Of a stretch of DNA of 64,000 nt, positions 38,736 to 47,636 are shown piece after piece. The position numbers and the translations under genes are program-made. Origin of the DNA: Thiomicrorhabdus sp. 6S3-12 (GTDB lineage Bacteria; Pseudomonadota; Gammaproteobacteria; Thiomicrospirales; Thiomicrospiraceae); the NCBI RefSeq assembly GCF_017571475.1, contig NZ_JAGETW010000004.1, forward strand, positions 1-64,000, read 5' to 3'. The notes beneath the pieces were generated by a model, which was not told the DNA's origin, did no database searches, and was given only the letters and a program-made list of their open reading frames with translations. The first letter of the stretch is position 1. Every line of letters begins with the position of its first letter.

Positions 38736-38782
38736 TTCAAACAATAAATCGGTTACAGGGCTAACATTCTACTGACTTTGAC

Positions 38783-38824
38783 AAAAAAATAGGACAGAAA
38801 AAACAATTTTTTCTGTCCTATTTT
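38783..38824. terminator. bidirectional terminator between the cysteine-cluster gene and pnp
   Basis: A perfect 18-bp stem (38786-38803 with 38807-38824) with a 3-nt loop and T/A runs on both sides, about 40 nt after the upstream gene's stop. It isolates pnp from the genes before it. Confidence 0.85.
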
Positions 38825-38862
38825 CGCACTGTGCACAGGGCGCTCTGACATAACCTGACAAT

Positions 38863-39354
38863 TTACCAGAGCTTCTCGCCCGATTCGAGCTTGTGCTGAA
38901 GCCATTCCTGAAAGGCCGGCGGTCCATGTGCCAGCGTCAACGGATTCTTGACCAGTTTGCGTCGATTAACCGGCTGTTGCTGATAAATCAGCGGTCGCAT
39001 CTTCTGCTCGGCATAACTTTTTAGCCAATTCAACGTTTCCTGCGGAATTTCCCGGCCGACCGGAACGGCAAGATCAACTTCCATCCCCTGCCATTGCAAA
39101 ATGCTGTCGATTACCAGCGCGCCGCACTGGTCGGGTCTGAAATCGTCCGGAAGGTAAGAGTCCTCTTTAACCCATGCGCATTCAAACTTCCGGCACGGAT
39201 CTACCGGCCGGTTGTGATAATCGTCACAACCACTGCCGGTACTATGTGGGCAGGGTCTTCCCGGATAAGCTTCGCAGCCTTTGACCTTTATTTGCACCCA
39301 GCCGTCACAACAGGCGGTACACGGCTGACACACTCTATTTGTTTTCAGTGTCAT
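38863..39354 (-). CDS. YkgJ-type cysteine-cluster protein
   Basis: Soluble protein of 163 residues with a dense cysteine pattern in the first 60: Cys9, Cys12, Cys15, Cys16, Cys27, Cys35, Cys43, Cys54 and Cys59. CxxCxxCC resembles the YkgJ/UPF0153 family, thought to bind zinc or an iron-sulfur cluster. GAGGAG precedes the start. It lies between rpsO and pnp, which are adjacent in E. coli, and has terminators on both sides. Function unknown. Confidence 0.78.
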   Translation of the reverse strand: MTLKTNRVCQPCTACCDGWVQIKVKGCEAYPGRPCPHSTGSGCDDYHNRPVDPCRKFECAWVKEDSYLPDDFRPDQCGALVIDSILQWQGMEVDLAVPVGREIPQETLNWLKSYAEQKMRPLIYQQQPVNRRKLVKNPLTLAHGPPAFQEWLQHKLESGEKLW

Positions 39355-39435
39355 TTCTTCTCCTCTAAAAGAGGCTATAAACTATCACACGCAAGAATGC
39401 TTGTCACATAACGGTAATATTTATTTAGCGGATAC

Positions 39436-39466
39436 AAAAAAACCCCGACAATGCGGGGTTTTTTCA
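39436..39466 (-). terminator. intrinsic terminator of rpsO
   Basis: Minus strand: stem AACCCCG/CGGGGTT with a 6-nt loop, followed by a T run, about 35 nt after the rpsO stop. A- and T-rich flanks make it usable in both directions. Confidence 0.88.
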
Positions 39467-39499
39467 GTCATCCAAAGTGGATTACAAGTGCGTAAAAGC

Positions 39500-39766
39500 T
39501 TACTTACGTAGACCTAGACGCTTGATCAATGAAAGGTATCTTTCACCGTCTTTCTTGTGAAGGTAATCCAAAAGCTTACGACGACGGCTAACCAAACGCA
39601 AAAGACCAGTACGAGAATGGTTATCTTGTTTGTGTGCTTTAAAGTGCTCAGTTAGGTAAGTAATACGGTGAGTTAGAAGTGCTACTTGAACTTCTGGTGA
39701 ACCAGTATCGTTTTCACAAGTCGCGTATTCAGCGATGATTTTTGCTTTAGTTTCAGCATCAAACAT
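39500..39766 (-). CDS. rpsO: 30S ribosomal protein S15
   Basis: Primary 16S rRNA-binding protein of the 30S platform, 88 residues, at family length. The core signature [23 protein letters not shown] and [14 protein letters not shown] are intact. GGAG stands 7 nt before ATG. It has its own promoter (39837-39864) and a leader able to fold a pseudoknot over the ribosome site (39784-39831). Confidence 0.98.
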   Translation of the reverse strand: MFDAETKAKIIAEYATCENDTGSPEVQVALLTHRITYLTEHFKAHKQDNHSRTGLLRLVSRRRKLLDYLHKKDGERYLSLIKRLGLRK

Positions 39767-39783
39767 GGGTTATCTCCAATTAG

Positions 39784-39831
39784 ATCGGTTTTAATAAAAG
39801 CTTATTTCCGCAACCGATGACAGAAATAAGC
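39784..39831 (-). promoter_or_regulatory. rpsO leader pseudoknot (candidate S15 autoregulatory site)
   Basis: Read on the minus strand, stem 1 pairs GCTTATTTC (39823-39831) with GAAATAAGC (39800-39808). Its 14-nt loop contains ATCGGTT (39812-39818), which is exactly complementary to AACCGAT (39784-39790) just downstream. This is an H-type pseudoknot ending about 5 nt before the GGAG ribosome site, the arrangement known for S15 feedback in E. coli. The transcript would begin at about 39830. Confidence 0.65.
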
Positions 39832-39836
39832 CGTGA

Positions 39837-39864
39837 ATTTTAATGGTTTTCTTTGAAAAGTCAA
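39837..39864 (-). promoter_or_regulatory. sigma-70 promoter of rpsO
   Basis: Minus strand: TTGACT (39859-39864), 16-base spacer, TAAAAT (39837-39842), giving a leader of about 65 nt. Confidence 0.75.
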
Positions 39865-40017
39865 ACAGAACAAAGGGTTATCAAACTATAAATTTAACCC
39901 AAACACCGAAAACATAAAAATTGAGATAAAACATTTCTAGCCAAGGCGAAGGCGGCAGGCAATAGTTATCTATCTCCAAATCTACGGCCGAGCCTCCTCT
40001 GCCTTTCTGAAGACGAT

Positions 40018-40098
40018 AAAAAGCCCTCAATCAAGGCGCACTAAGCGCAGTTTAGTAAAACTAAATAAGCGAAGTGCAACAAAGAGTGAGGGCTTTTT
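40018..40098 (-). terminator. long palindromic terminator after the ribosome-assembly operon
   Basis: Outer 12-bp perfect stem (40018-40029 with 40087-40098) ending in a T run on the minus strand, and an inner imperfect palindrome around TTTAGT-AAA-ACTAAA, 81 nt in all. It lies right after the cyclic-nucleotide-domain gene. The remaining gap to the rpsO promoter (39865-40017) holds no gene that I can see. The internal palindrome looks like a dispersed intergenic repeat. Confidence 0.65.
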
Positions 40099-40112
40099 AG
40101 CTCTTTCAGAAA

Positions 40113-40604
40113 CTATTGACGGCCAAAACCGTGCATGTAATGTCCCAGCGCGGAGATATCTTCGCCCATATGGCGTACCAGATTATCCAGACTGACGATC
40201 GTGTTCTCCAGAATGTTTACCGCAATAAACGGCTCTTCGACTTTCAAACGGTCATACATAGGACGGGTCAACATCAGAATGGTCACCCCTTCCTTACCGC
40301 AGGCTTTCATTCGCAAATCACGAGGTTTGCGGTCGAAGAAAGACATTTCACCGATTAGAGAACCTTCACCTTGAGTACCTACTGCAACATTGTCCTTGTC
40401 AGGACCAATAAACTGTACGCGACCATTCATAACGAAGCCAAGTGCGTCTCCGACTTCCCCGATATCAAAAATCACTTCGTCTTTTTTGAAATCTCTTTCC
40501 TGCAGATAAGCCATCAGCTTTTCCACTTCCTCAAGGGTCAAAGATTCACAGATCAAGTGATTCTGGAAAAAACGGAACAACTCTTTGGCAGTCATCGATA
40601 ACAT
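40113..40604 (-). CDS. stand-alone cyclic-nucleotide-binding-type domain protein
   Basis: A 163-residue protein with one CRP-like beta-roll (about 10-125) and a short helical tail, and no DNA-binding or catalytic domain. The phosphate-binding cassette reads GEMSFFDRKPRDLRMKA: the GE pair and an Arg are present, but the Ala/Ser-Thr that contacts cAMP is not, so another ligand or none is possible. AAGGAG lies 5 nt before the chosen ATG; a GTG two codons upstream is an alternative. It is the last gene of the rimP-to-methyltransferase operon, 24 nt after its neighbour. Confidence 0.85.
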   Translation of the reverse strand: MLSMTAKELFRFFQNHLICESLTLEEVEKLMAYLQERDFKKDEVIFDIGEVGDALGFVMNGRVQFIGPDKDNVAVGTQGEGSLIGEMSFFDRKPRDLRMKACGKEGVTILMLTRPMYDRLKVEEPFIAVNILENTIVSLDNLVRHMGEDISALGHYMHGFGRQ

Positions 40605-40628
40605 AGGCACTCCTTTTCTTGTCTTTTT

Positions 40629-41510
40629 TTATTTGTCATCACCGAGCGGTTTGCGAGCGATAAAAGTATTCAGTGGTCGTCCATCGTCCAACCGCTGTAT
40701 TCTATCAACAATCATTTCAAAACCTGAAAAAACTTGCTGCAGCTCGCCTTGTTTCAGTAAAAAATTCGGATTTTTAGGGGACTCGATCGGCTCACCGATA
40801 TCAACAAAGGTCTGCCAGAGAAGATAACCGCCAGGTGCCAGCTGTTTTTTCAATTGCGGCAAGAGTTCACGGTTCAGATAGCGAACACCTACAATGACGT
40901 CGAAATGTCGTCCTTTAACCTCTTCGGGGATGCAGCTTGCCTGTTTCAGGTCACAACACTTGAACTGAAGCTGAGCACCACTGGCACGAGCCAATTCTTT
41001 AGCACGCTTTAATACCCGACTTTCCTTGTCGATCGCCACCACCTGAGTACGCTGCTTGGCAAGAAAAACCGCATCACGCCCCCCGCCGCAGCCGATATCC
41101 AGAACCAGTGGACGTTGCTTTTCCGGCATTCTTCCCTGCAGTTCAGAAAGCCAGTTAGCGGCAAATTCCTGTACCACCGAACTGGGTTTCCAGAGCATTT
41201 TCGACTCTTTCCCGCTACACCAGAACTCGGTCAGCTGTTGCGACCAGAAATCAATATCTTCATGATTCTGAAAAACCAGAGAGCCTTTAACCTCATACCC
41301 TTTGGCATCGAGAAAAAGCGTGGCGGTATCGATCTGATCCTTGTCGCCAACCAGAAACAGTTCAGCCGGAGGTGCCGGAAGCTGGTTAAGACTCTCAAAA
41401 AGGGATTCGAAAGGCATCGAAGTCGATTCTTTAAGGTGTCCCGACTGATAATCCGCAACCGGGCGCAGATCCAAAATGCCATCGGCGGTAATAAAACGCA
41501 TCTGTTCCAT
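40629..41510 (-). CDS. rhodanese-like domain fused to a class I methyltransferase
   Basis: A 293-residue fusion. Residues about 5-95 are rhodanese-like (DLRPVADYQSGHLKESTSMP) but the catalytic-Cys position lies in LVGDKDQ, so the sulfurtransferase site is absent. Residues about 115-290 are an S-adenosylmethionine-dependent methyltransferase with VLDIGCGGGRDAVFLA (motif I), VVAIDKES and YLNRELLPQLKKQLAPGGYLLW, resembling TehB/YcgJ-like enzymes. The ATG chosen has AAGGG about 8 nt upstream; a GTG six codons before is an alternative. It is 24 nt after truB and co-transcribed. Substrate unknown; an RNA or tellurite-type target is a guess. Confidence 0.85.
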   Translation of the reverse strand: MEQMRFITADGILDLRPVADYQSGHLKESTSMPFESLFESLNQLPAPPAELFLVGDKDQIDTATLFLDAKGYEVKGSLVFQNHEDIDFWSQQLTEFWCSGKESKMLWKPSSVVQEFAANWLSELQGRMPEKQRPLVLDIGCGGGRDAVFLAKQRTQVVAIDKESRVLKRAKELARASGAQLQFKCCDLKQASCIPEEVKGRHFDVIVGVRYLNRELLPQLKKQLAPGGYLLWQTFVDIGEPIESPKNPNFLLKQGELQQVFSGFEMIVDRIQRLDDGRPLNTFIARKPLGDDK

Positions 41511-41534
41511 GATTGGGCCCTTAATCACTACTAT

Positions 41535-42431
41535 TTAAAGGTTAAACAAACGCTTGGGTTTGAGGAGTTGCTTCTCTTCATGCCACTCGCCGACTCCAAT
41601 GCAGACATTTTGCTCGTTATAAAAACGTACCAACTCACTGTCCGGCTGCGGCAGGCGCAGCATACCGCCATGCAACAGATGCTTGCTCTGTTCTGCATTG
41701 AGGTGAACCGCCGGAAGATGTTGCAGCGCAATATCGATCGGTTTCAGACACCTTTCTTTCTGTTCTTCAATCTCTTCAAGCGTCAGCATGTCATCGCCGC
41801 TGAGGCTACCGGTCTGGGTACGATGCAACGCGGTCAAGTGACCGAGAGTGCCCAAGGCTTTAGCGATATCTTCACCCAGGGTTCTGACGTAGGTTCCCTT
41901 TGAGCACAGTACATCAAACACCAACACCCGTTCTTGCAAACTCTTGAGCTGGATGTCAAAGACGGTGATTTTTCGCGCCGGTCTTTCTATTTCGATGCCT
42001 TGGCGTGCATACCAGTAGAGCGGCTTGCCCTGATGTTTCAAGGCCGAATACATCGGCGGAATCTGTTCGATCTGACCCATAAACTGCTGCAGAACCTGCG
42101 CGACCTTTTGCTCATTCAATTCAGGAACTTCGGCGGTAGCGACAATTTCCCCTTCGGTATCACCGGTATCGCTCTGTTCACCGAGTTTCAGAGTCGCCGT
42201 ATAGCGCTTATTGGAGTCGAGAAGCAGGCCGGAAACTTTGGTTGCCTCGCCGAGACAGACCGGAAGCAGACCGGTTGCGAATGGGTCCAGAGCGCCGGTA
42301 TGCCCCGCCTTTTCCGCATTAAAAATACGTCTGACCTGTTGCATAATGCCGTTGGACGAGACTCCGGCCGGCTTATTAAGAAGAACGATACCGTTCACCT
42401 TTTGTTTTGGAGGATTGCGATACTGAGCCAT
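41535..42431 (-). CDS. truB: tRNA pseudouridine-55 synthase
   Basis: Modifies U55 in the T loop of most tRNAs. Its 298 residues have the TruB core KPAGVSSNGIMQQVRRIF and the catalytic Asp in HTGALDPFATGLLPVCLGEATK, plus the KGTYVRTLGEDIA motif and a C-terminal PUA-like segment. It begins 16 nt after rbfA, in the conserved rbfA-truB order. Confidence 0.97.
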   Translation of the reverse strand: MAQYRNPPKQKVNGIVLLNKPAGVSSNGIMQQVRRIFNAEKAGHTGALDPFATGLLPVCLGEATKVSGLLLDSNKRYTATLKLGEQSDTGDTEGEIVATAEVPELNEQKVAQVLQQFMGQIEQIPPMYSALKHQGKPLYWYARQGIEIERPARKITVFDIQLKSLQERVLVFDVLCSKGTYVRTLGEDIAKALGTLGHLTALHRTQTGSLSGDDMLTLEEIEEQKERCLKPIDIALQHLPAVHLNAEQSKHLLHGGMLRLPQPDSELVRFYNEQNVCIGVGEWHEEKQLLKPKRLFNL

Positions 42432-42447
42432 GAATTCCGTGCTTATG

Positions 42448-42813
42448 TTATTTTTTATTGAGCGCCTTATTGATCAGGTCTTCCATGTATTGGACATTTT
42501 CTGGAACCGTATCGAAATAGAAACGCAGATCCGGAACAATGCGCAATTTCAGGCGCTTGCCGATTTCGGAACGCAGAAATCCTTTGGCTTTATCCAGCGC
42601 TTTCAGGGTCTGCTCGACTTCCGGATCCGTCGAGTTATGGCCGATCAGGGAAAAGTGAATTTTTGCGATACTCAGGTCTTTGGAAACCTGACAATCGGTA
42701 ATCGTAATATTTTGAAAGCGCGGGTCTTTCGCTTCCTGTAATAGCAGAGTCGCTAGAGTTCTGCGGACTTCCTGAGCTACGCGAACCGGGCGACTGACAG
42801 TAGAGTTTGCCAT
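42448..42813 (-). CDS. rbfA: ribosome-binding factor A
   Basis: KH-type 30S maturation factor of 121 residues acting late in 16S processing and cold adaptation. The family pattern RVAQEVRRTLATLLLQEAKDPR and LRIVPDLRFYFD with a C-terminal helix is complete. AAGGA stands 8 nt before the start. It is 90 nt downstream of infB. Confidence 0.97.
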   Translation of the reverse strand: MANSTVSRPVRVAQEVRRTLATLLLQEAKDPRFQNITITDCQVSKDLSIAKIHFSLIGHNSTDPEVEQTLKALDKAKGFLRSEIGKRLKLRIVPDLRFYFDTVPENVQYMEDLINKALNKK

Positions 42814-42903
42814 CTATGTAATCCTTTTAAACGATGTGAATACTAAAATGCCCCGTTTACAACAAACGAGGCATTGATCGGAAATTAATTGTCTCGTCTT
42901 GAA

Positions 42904-45402
42904 TTAATCAAGCGTACGCTTAACTTCTACTCGTTCATAACATTCGATCTGGTCACCGACCTTAACGTCATTATAGTCTTTAACGCCGATACCACACTCC
43001 ATGCCTTTCTGCACTTCGTTGACATCGTCTTTAAAGCGACGTAGCGACTCCAGAACGCCCTCGTAGATAACCACGTTATCACGCAGTACGCGAATCGGGT
43101 TATTACGCTTAACGTTACCTTCGGTAACCATACAACCGGCAATCGCTCCGATCTTAGGCGCTTTAAAGACGTCACGAACATCTGCAACACCGACGATATC
43201 TTCACGGAAGTCCGGAGCCAGCTTACCTTCAACCGCACGTTTCACTTCGTCAACGATTTCATAGATAACGCTGTAGTATTTCAGGCTGATGCCTTCGCTA
43301 TCGATAATACGTTTGGCAGAAGCATCGGCACGAACGTTGAAACCGACAACCAGCGCTTCGGAAGCCAGAGCCAGGTTGGCATCCGTCTCGGAAATACCAC
43401 CTACGCCGGAAGCGATCACATTAACCTTAACTTCGTCGTTGGACAGTTTAACCAATGCATCGGTAATCGCTTCGATCGAACCTTGAACGTCCGCTTTAAG
43501 GATAATGTTGATATTCTGGATATCCCCTTCGGCCATCTTGTTGAACATATTGTCCAGCTTCGCTTTCTGCTGACGGGCAATTTTCAACTCTTTGTGTTTG
43601 GCCTGACGGTACATAGCCGCTTCACGCGCTTTACGTTCAGTATCAACCGTGATCATTTCATCCCCGGCAACCGGAACACCTGAAAGCCCAAGAATTTCCA
43701 CCGGAATCGAAGGACCGGCTTCGTCAACGCTTTCACCAGTATCACTGACTAACGCTCGAACACGGCCATATTCCATACCGCATAGCGCGATATCGCCTTT
43801 CTTCAAAGTACCGGACTGAACCAGAACCGTAGCAACCGGACCGCGCCCTTTATCCAGACGTGATTCGATAACAACACCTTTTGCGTGACCTTCGGTCGGT
43901 GCTTCAAGCTCAAGGATTTCCGCCTGCAACGAAATCGCATCCAGAAGATCGTCGATCCCCATACCGGTTTTCGCTGAAACCGGAATAAACTGCACGTCTC
44001 CGCCCCAATCTTCCGGAACAACTTCTTCCGCAACCAATTCTTGTTTTACACGCTCAGGGTTAGCCGATTCTTTATCCATCTTGTTGACGGCAACGACAAT
44101 ACCGACACCGGACGCTTTGGCGTGCTGGATCGCTTCTTTAGTCTGCGGCATAACACCGTCATCCGCCGCAACCACGATAACGACCACGTCGGTAACCTTG
44201 GCACCACGTGCACGCATGGCGGTGAAAGCCGCGTGACCCGGAGTATCGATAAAGGTCAAACCACCCATAGGGGTATCTACATGGTAAGCACCGATGTGCT
44301 GTGTAATTCCACCGGCCTCGCCATGAGCGACTTTAGCGTTACGGATATAATCCAGCAACGAGGTCTTACCATGGTCAACGTGACCCATAATGGTTACAAC
44401 CGGAGAACGCTTAACCGTCGCACCGTGGTATTCCTGTGAAGTAACTTCGTCTTCGATAGTTGTTTCGGTAAAGGCAACGGCCTTGTGGCCCATTTCATCT
44501 ACGATCAACATCGCAGTTTCCTGATCCAACACCTGGTTAATGGTCGCCATAGTCCCCAGTTCCATCATCATGTACTTGATGATTTCACCTGACTTGATCG
44601 ACATAGCGTCAGCCAGAGCAGCCAGAGTGATGCTTTCCGGAACCTTAACTTCACGGACTACCGGTGCAGTCGGTTTCTGGAAGGCGTGCTCATTTACCTT
44701 GGACTTGCTGTTGCGTTTGGAACCACGCGCTCCAAGACGTGAAGGCTTGTTCTCGTCATCCAGGTCAATGCGCTTGCCGGCTTTTTTCTTAGGTGCAACA
44801 GCTTTTTTACCTTTGCCACCATCTTTAGCCTGGCCCATTTCGCGATTTTCCTGATGTTTTTTATCTTTTTTCTTCTTAGCCGCTTTTGAATGATCTTCCT
44901 TCGGAGGCAGAGGTGCAACCTCGCTTTCCTGAGAAGGATCTTCCGAGCCAGCTGCAACCGGAGTGTTTTCATCTGTTGCAACAGATTCTGCACCCGCTGT
45001 TTCAATGTTCTGTTCAACCGCTTGAGCTTCGATTTCCGGCGCAACTGTTTCCAGTTGCGTCTCTTCGATCACGTCTTCCGATTCGTCGACCATAGTCGGC
45101 TCTTCTTTTTTAACGTAGGTGCGTTTCTTACGAACTTCTACATTAACGGTACGCTTTCCGCTGCCCGAACCCGTTGACAGATTCAATGTCTGCTTACGAC
45201 GCAGGGTCACTTTTTTAGGTGCACCTTCTGCCTTTTCTCCGTGCAGACTCTTCAGATAATTCAATAGTGTCAATTTTTCTTCTTCGGTAATGGAGTCATC
45301 CTCACTTTTACCTTTGACACCTGAATCAGCCAACTGAGTCAGTAGCTTATCAACAGAAAGGTTGAGCGTTTCTGCAAACTTCTTAATTGTAACTTCAGCC
45401 AT
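42904..45402 (-). CDS. infB: translation initiation factor IF-2
   Basis: GTPase placing fMet-tRNA on the 30S subunit. Its 832 residues include an IF2_N domain at the N-terminus ([21 protein letters not shown]), a long acidic and basic linker (about 80-260), a second IF2_N domain, then the G domain with [16 protein letters not shown] and NKMD, and the C-terminal beta-barrels. An upstream in-frame start would add ten residues; GGGAGAGG stands right before the ATG used. It follows nusA by 17 nt. Confidence 0.98.
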   Translation of the reverse strand: MAEVTIKKFAETLNLSVDKLLTQLADSGVKGKSEDDSITEEEKLTLLNYLKSLHGEKAEGAPKKVTLRRKQTLNLSTGSGSGKRTVNVEVRKKRTYVKKEEPTMVDESEDVIEETQLETVAPEIEAQAVEQNIETAGAESVATDENTPVAAGSEDPSQESEVAPLPPKEDHSKAAKKKKDKKHQENREMGQAKDGGKGKKAVAPKKKAGKRIDLDDENKPSRLGARGSKRNSKSKVNEHAFQKPTAPVVREVKVPESITLAALADAMSIKSGEIIKYMMMELGTMATINQVLDQETAMLIVDEMGHKAVAFTETTIEDEVTSQEYHGATVKRSPVVTIMGHVDHGKTSLLDYIRNAKVAHGEAGGITQHIGAYHVDTPMGGLTFIDTPGHAAFTAMRARGAKVTDVVVIVVAADDGVMPQTKEAIQHAKASGVGIVVAVNKMDKESANPERVKQELVAEEVVPEDWGGDVQFIPVSAKTGMGIDDLLDAISLQAEILELEAPTEGHAKGVVIESRLDKGRGPVATVLVQSGTLKKGDIALCGMEYGRVRALVSDTGESVDEAGPSIPVEILGLSGVPVAGDEMITVDTERKAREAAMYRQAKHKELKIARQQKAKLDNMFNKMAEGDIQNINIILKADVQGSIEAITDALVKLSNDEVKVNVIASGVGGISETDANLALASEALVVGFNVRADASAKRIIDSEGISLKYYSVIYEIVDEVKRAVEGKLAPDFREDIVGVADVRDVFKAPKIGAIAGCMVTEGNVKRNNPIRVLRDNVVIYEGVLESLRRFKDDVNEVQKGMECGIGVKDYNDVKVGDQIECYERVEVKRTLD

Positions 45403-45419
45403 TAACCTCTCCCTTTGTG

Positions 45420-46907
45420 TTATTCGAACCAAGGCGCACGCGCTTTAAGAATCAACTCCGCCGCCTCTTTTTCATCTATTTCCAGAATTTCCAATACCTC
45501 GTCAGTACCTAGTTCTGCCAGATCTTCCTGAGTAATGACACCGTTCGAAGCGAGTTTTTTCGCCATGTCCAGATTCATTCCTTCGAGGTCGATCAAGTCT
45601 TGCGCCGGTTCAGCCAGCGCTTGTTTTTCTTCTTCAGCGATTGCCATCGTCAACAGCGCATCTTTCGCACGCTGTTTAAGTTCGGTAACGATCTCTTCGT
45701 CAAAGCCATCAATTTCCAGCATTTCTCCAGCCGGGACATAAGCCACTTCTTCCAAAGAGGTAAAACCTTCGGCAACCAATACTTCGGCAATTTCTTCATC
45801 AACATCCAGGCTGTTGATAAAGATATCGATCTGGCCTTTAGACTCAAGCTCATGCTTCTCGTTCATTTCGGACTGGGTCATTACGTTCAGTTCCCAACCG
45901 GTCAATTCCGAAGCCAGACGGATATTCTGGCCGTTCTTACCAATCGCCTGTGACAGCTGTTCGTCTTCAACCGCCAGATCCATAGTGTGCTTATCTTCGT
46001 CTACCATGATCGAGGTAACTTCGGCAGGCGCCATCGCATTGATAACAAACTGGGCATCATTAGCGTCCCACATAATGATATCGATACGTTCACCGTTCAG
46101 TTCGTTGGTTACTGCCTGAACACGACCGCCACGCATACCGACGCAAGCTCCGATCGGATCAAGACGGGGATCGTTGGCACGAACGGCAATTTTGGCACGG
46201 AAGCCGACATCACGCGCTGCACTCATTACATCGATCAATTCGTCGGAAATTTCCGGCACTTCGATCTTGAACAATTCAATCAGCATTTCTTTACAGCCAC
46301 GTGACATAAACAGCTGAGGGCCGCGCGGACGGAATTCAACCGTCTGTAGATATCCGCGGACACGGTCGCCCATACGGAAAGTTTCGCGGCCAACCAGTTC
46401 GCTGCGTGGAATAATCGCGTCAACATTGTCACCCATATCCAGGATGACATCACCACGATCGATTCGTTTAACCTGACCGGTCAGGATTTCACCAACGCGT
46501 TTTTCGTAGACTTCTACAATCTTCTTACGCTCGGCTTCACGAACTTTCTGGATAATGACCTGTTTGGCAGTCTGCGCACCGATACGACCGAAATCGATTG
46601 ATTCGATCTCTTCTTCGATGTACTCGCCGACCTCAGCGCCTGGTTTTTCGTCGACAGCGTCCATGTGGCGGATGTACCAGCCCACTTTATCTTCGATATA
46701 GACGTCGTCTTCGATAACTTCCCAACGACGATAGGTTTTATAGTCACCCGTGATACGGTTGATTTCCACGCGCGCGTCGATTTCATCATCGTAGCTGCGT
46801 CGGGTTGCTGTTGCCAAAGCGGTTTCGATAGCGTCAAAGATAATTTCTTTTTCAACGCCCTTTTCATTGGCCATAATTTCAACAACGGCTAATACTTCCT
46901 TGCTCAT
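45420..46907 (-). CDS. nusA: transcription termination/antitermination factor NusA
   Basis: RNA polymerase-binding elongation factor of 495 residues, E. coli length. It has the N-terminal polymerase-binding domain, an S1 domain (about 135-200, [14 protein letters not shown]), two KH domains with [17 protein letters not shown] and [14 protein letters not shown], and two acidic C-terminal repeats (from about 365). It starts 61 nt after rimP and opens the infB part of the operon. Confidence 0.98.
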   Translation of the reverse strand: MSKEVLAVVEIMANEKGVEKEIIFDAIETALATATRRSYDDEIDARVEINRITGDYKTYRRWEVIEDDVYIEDKVGWYIRHMDAVDEKPGAEVGEYIEEEIESIDFGRIGAQTAKQVIIQKVREAERKKIVEVYEKRVGEILTGQVKRIDRGDVILDMGDNVDAIIPRSELVGRETFRMGDRVRGYLQTVEFRPRGPQLFMSRGCKEMLIELFKIEVPEISDELIDVMSAARDVGFRAKIAVRANDPRLDPIGACVGMRGGRVQAVTNELNGERIDIIMWDANDAQFVINAMAPAEVTSIMVDEDKHTMDLAVEDEQLSQAIGKNGQNIRLASELTGWELNVMTQSEMNEKHELESKGQIDIFINSLDVDEEIAEVLVAEGFTSLEEVAYVPAGEMLEIDGFDEEIVTELKQRAKDALLTMAIAEEEKQALAEPAQDLIDLEGMNLDMAKKLASNGVITQEDLAELGTDEVLEILEIDEKEAAELILKARAPWFE

Positions 46908-46968
46908 TCTCGTTCGCCTTACCTAAAACTGTAAAAACTGATAAAAAACGTAAACTTATTCGGTTAAC

Positions 46969-47421
46969 TTAAAATTCCGGCACCAGATTGGCTTTTTCAA
47001 TCTCGGCGAATGGAATCGGATAAATTTCGCCGTCCACCTCGATCTCGACACCTTGGTCATCAACCTTAAGCATTTTCCCTTTAAAACGCTTGCGCCCGAG
47101 AATATCGACCGCGCTGCGAATCTGAACCGTCTGCCCCTGATAACGGGCAAACTGTTCCGGTTTGAACAGCTGGCGATCCAGACCCGGCGAAGAGACCTCA
47201 AGATTATAGGCACCGGAGATCGGATCTTCGACATCCATAATCGCGCTGACCTGATGACTGATATCGGCACAGTCGTCAACATTAATGCCGCCTTCCCGAT
47301 CGACAAAAAGGCGCAGAGTCGAGTGCCGACCCGCAGAGATATATTCCAATCCCCAAAATTCAAAGCCCATCGACTCAATCGTCGGCCTTAAAGCATTTTC
47401 AAGTTTCTCTTCTAATCTCAC
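46969..47421 (-). CDS. rimP: ribosome maturation factor RimP
   Basis: 30S assembly factor of 150 residues. The core GINVDDCADISHQVSAIMDVEDPI and LEVSSPGLDRQLF is diagnostic. The open frame runs 23 codons further upstream, but an intrinsic terminator lies inside that stretch and E. coli RimP aligns from VRLEEKLE, so I use the GTG with GGAA upstream. It is the first gene of rimP-nusA-infB-rbfA-truB. Confidence 0.93.
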   Translation of the reverse strand: MRLEEKLENALRPTIESMGFEFWGLEYISAGRHSTLRLFVDREGGINVDDCADISHQVSAIMDVEDPISGAYNLEVSSPGLDRQLFKPEQFARYQGQTVQIRSAVDILGRKRFKGKMLKVDDQGVEIEVDGEIYPIPFAEIEKANLVPEF

Positions 47422-47454
47422 CGATGTTATTCCAAGGTTTCGTGAATTCAAATA

Positions 47455-47512
47455 ACAAAAAACCCCGTAAAAACGGGGTTCTTTTATCATTTAAGCCGCT
47501 GCGAGGATTATA
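47455..47512 (-). promoter_or_regulatory. rimP operon leader with putative promoter and intrinsic terminator (attenuator candidate)
   Basis: Minus strand: a perfect TATAAT at 47507-47512 lies upstream of a GC-rich hairpin AACCCCGT/ACGGGGTT (47461-47480) followed by TTTTTTG. A transcript started at about 47500 would hit this terminator before the rimP start. No good -35 is visible. It could also end the exonuclease transcript from upstream. Confidence 0.5.
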
Positions 47513-47636
47513 AAAACCACAACGCTTAAGAATTTTTAAAAAGAATACGGGAATAATAATGACAAGGCGCTTAAATGTCAAGATTCGCGTGCCATATATT
47601 GCGTAGTTCCACATCACCAGGACTCCTTCAGATACA

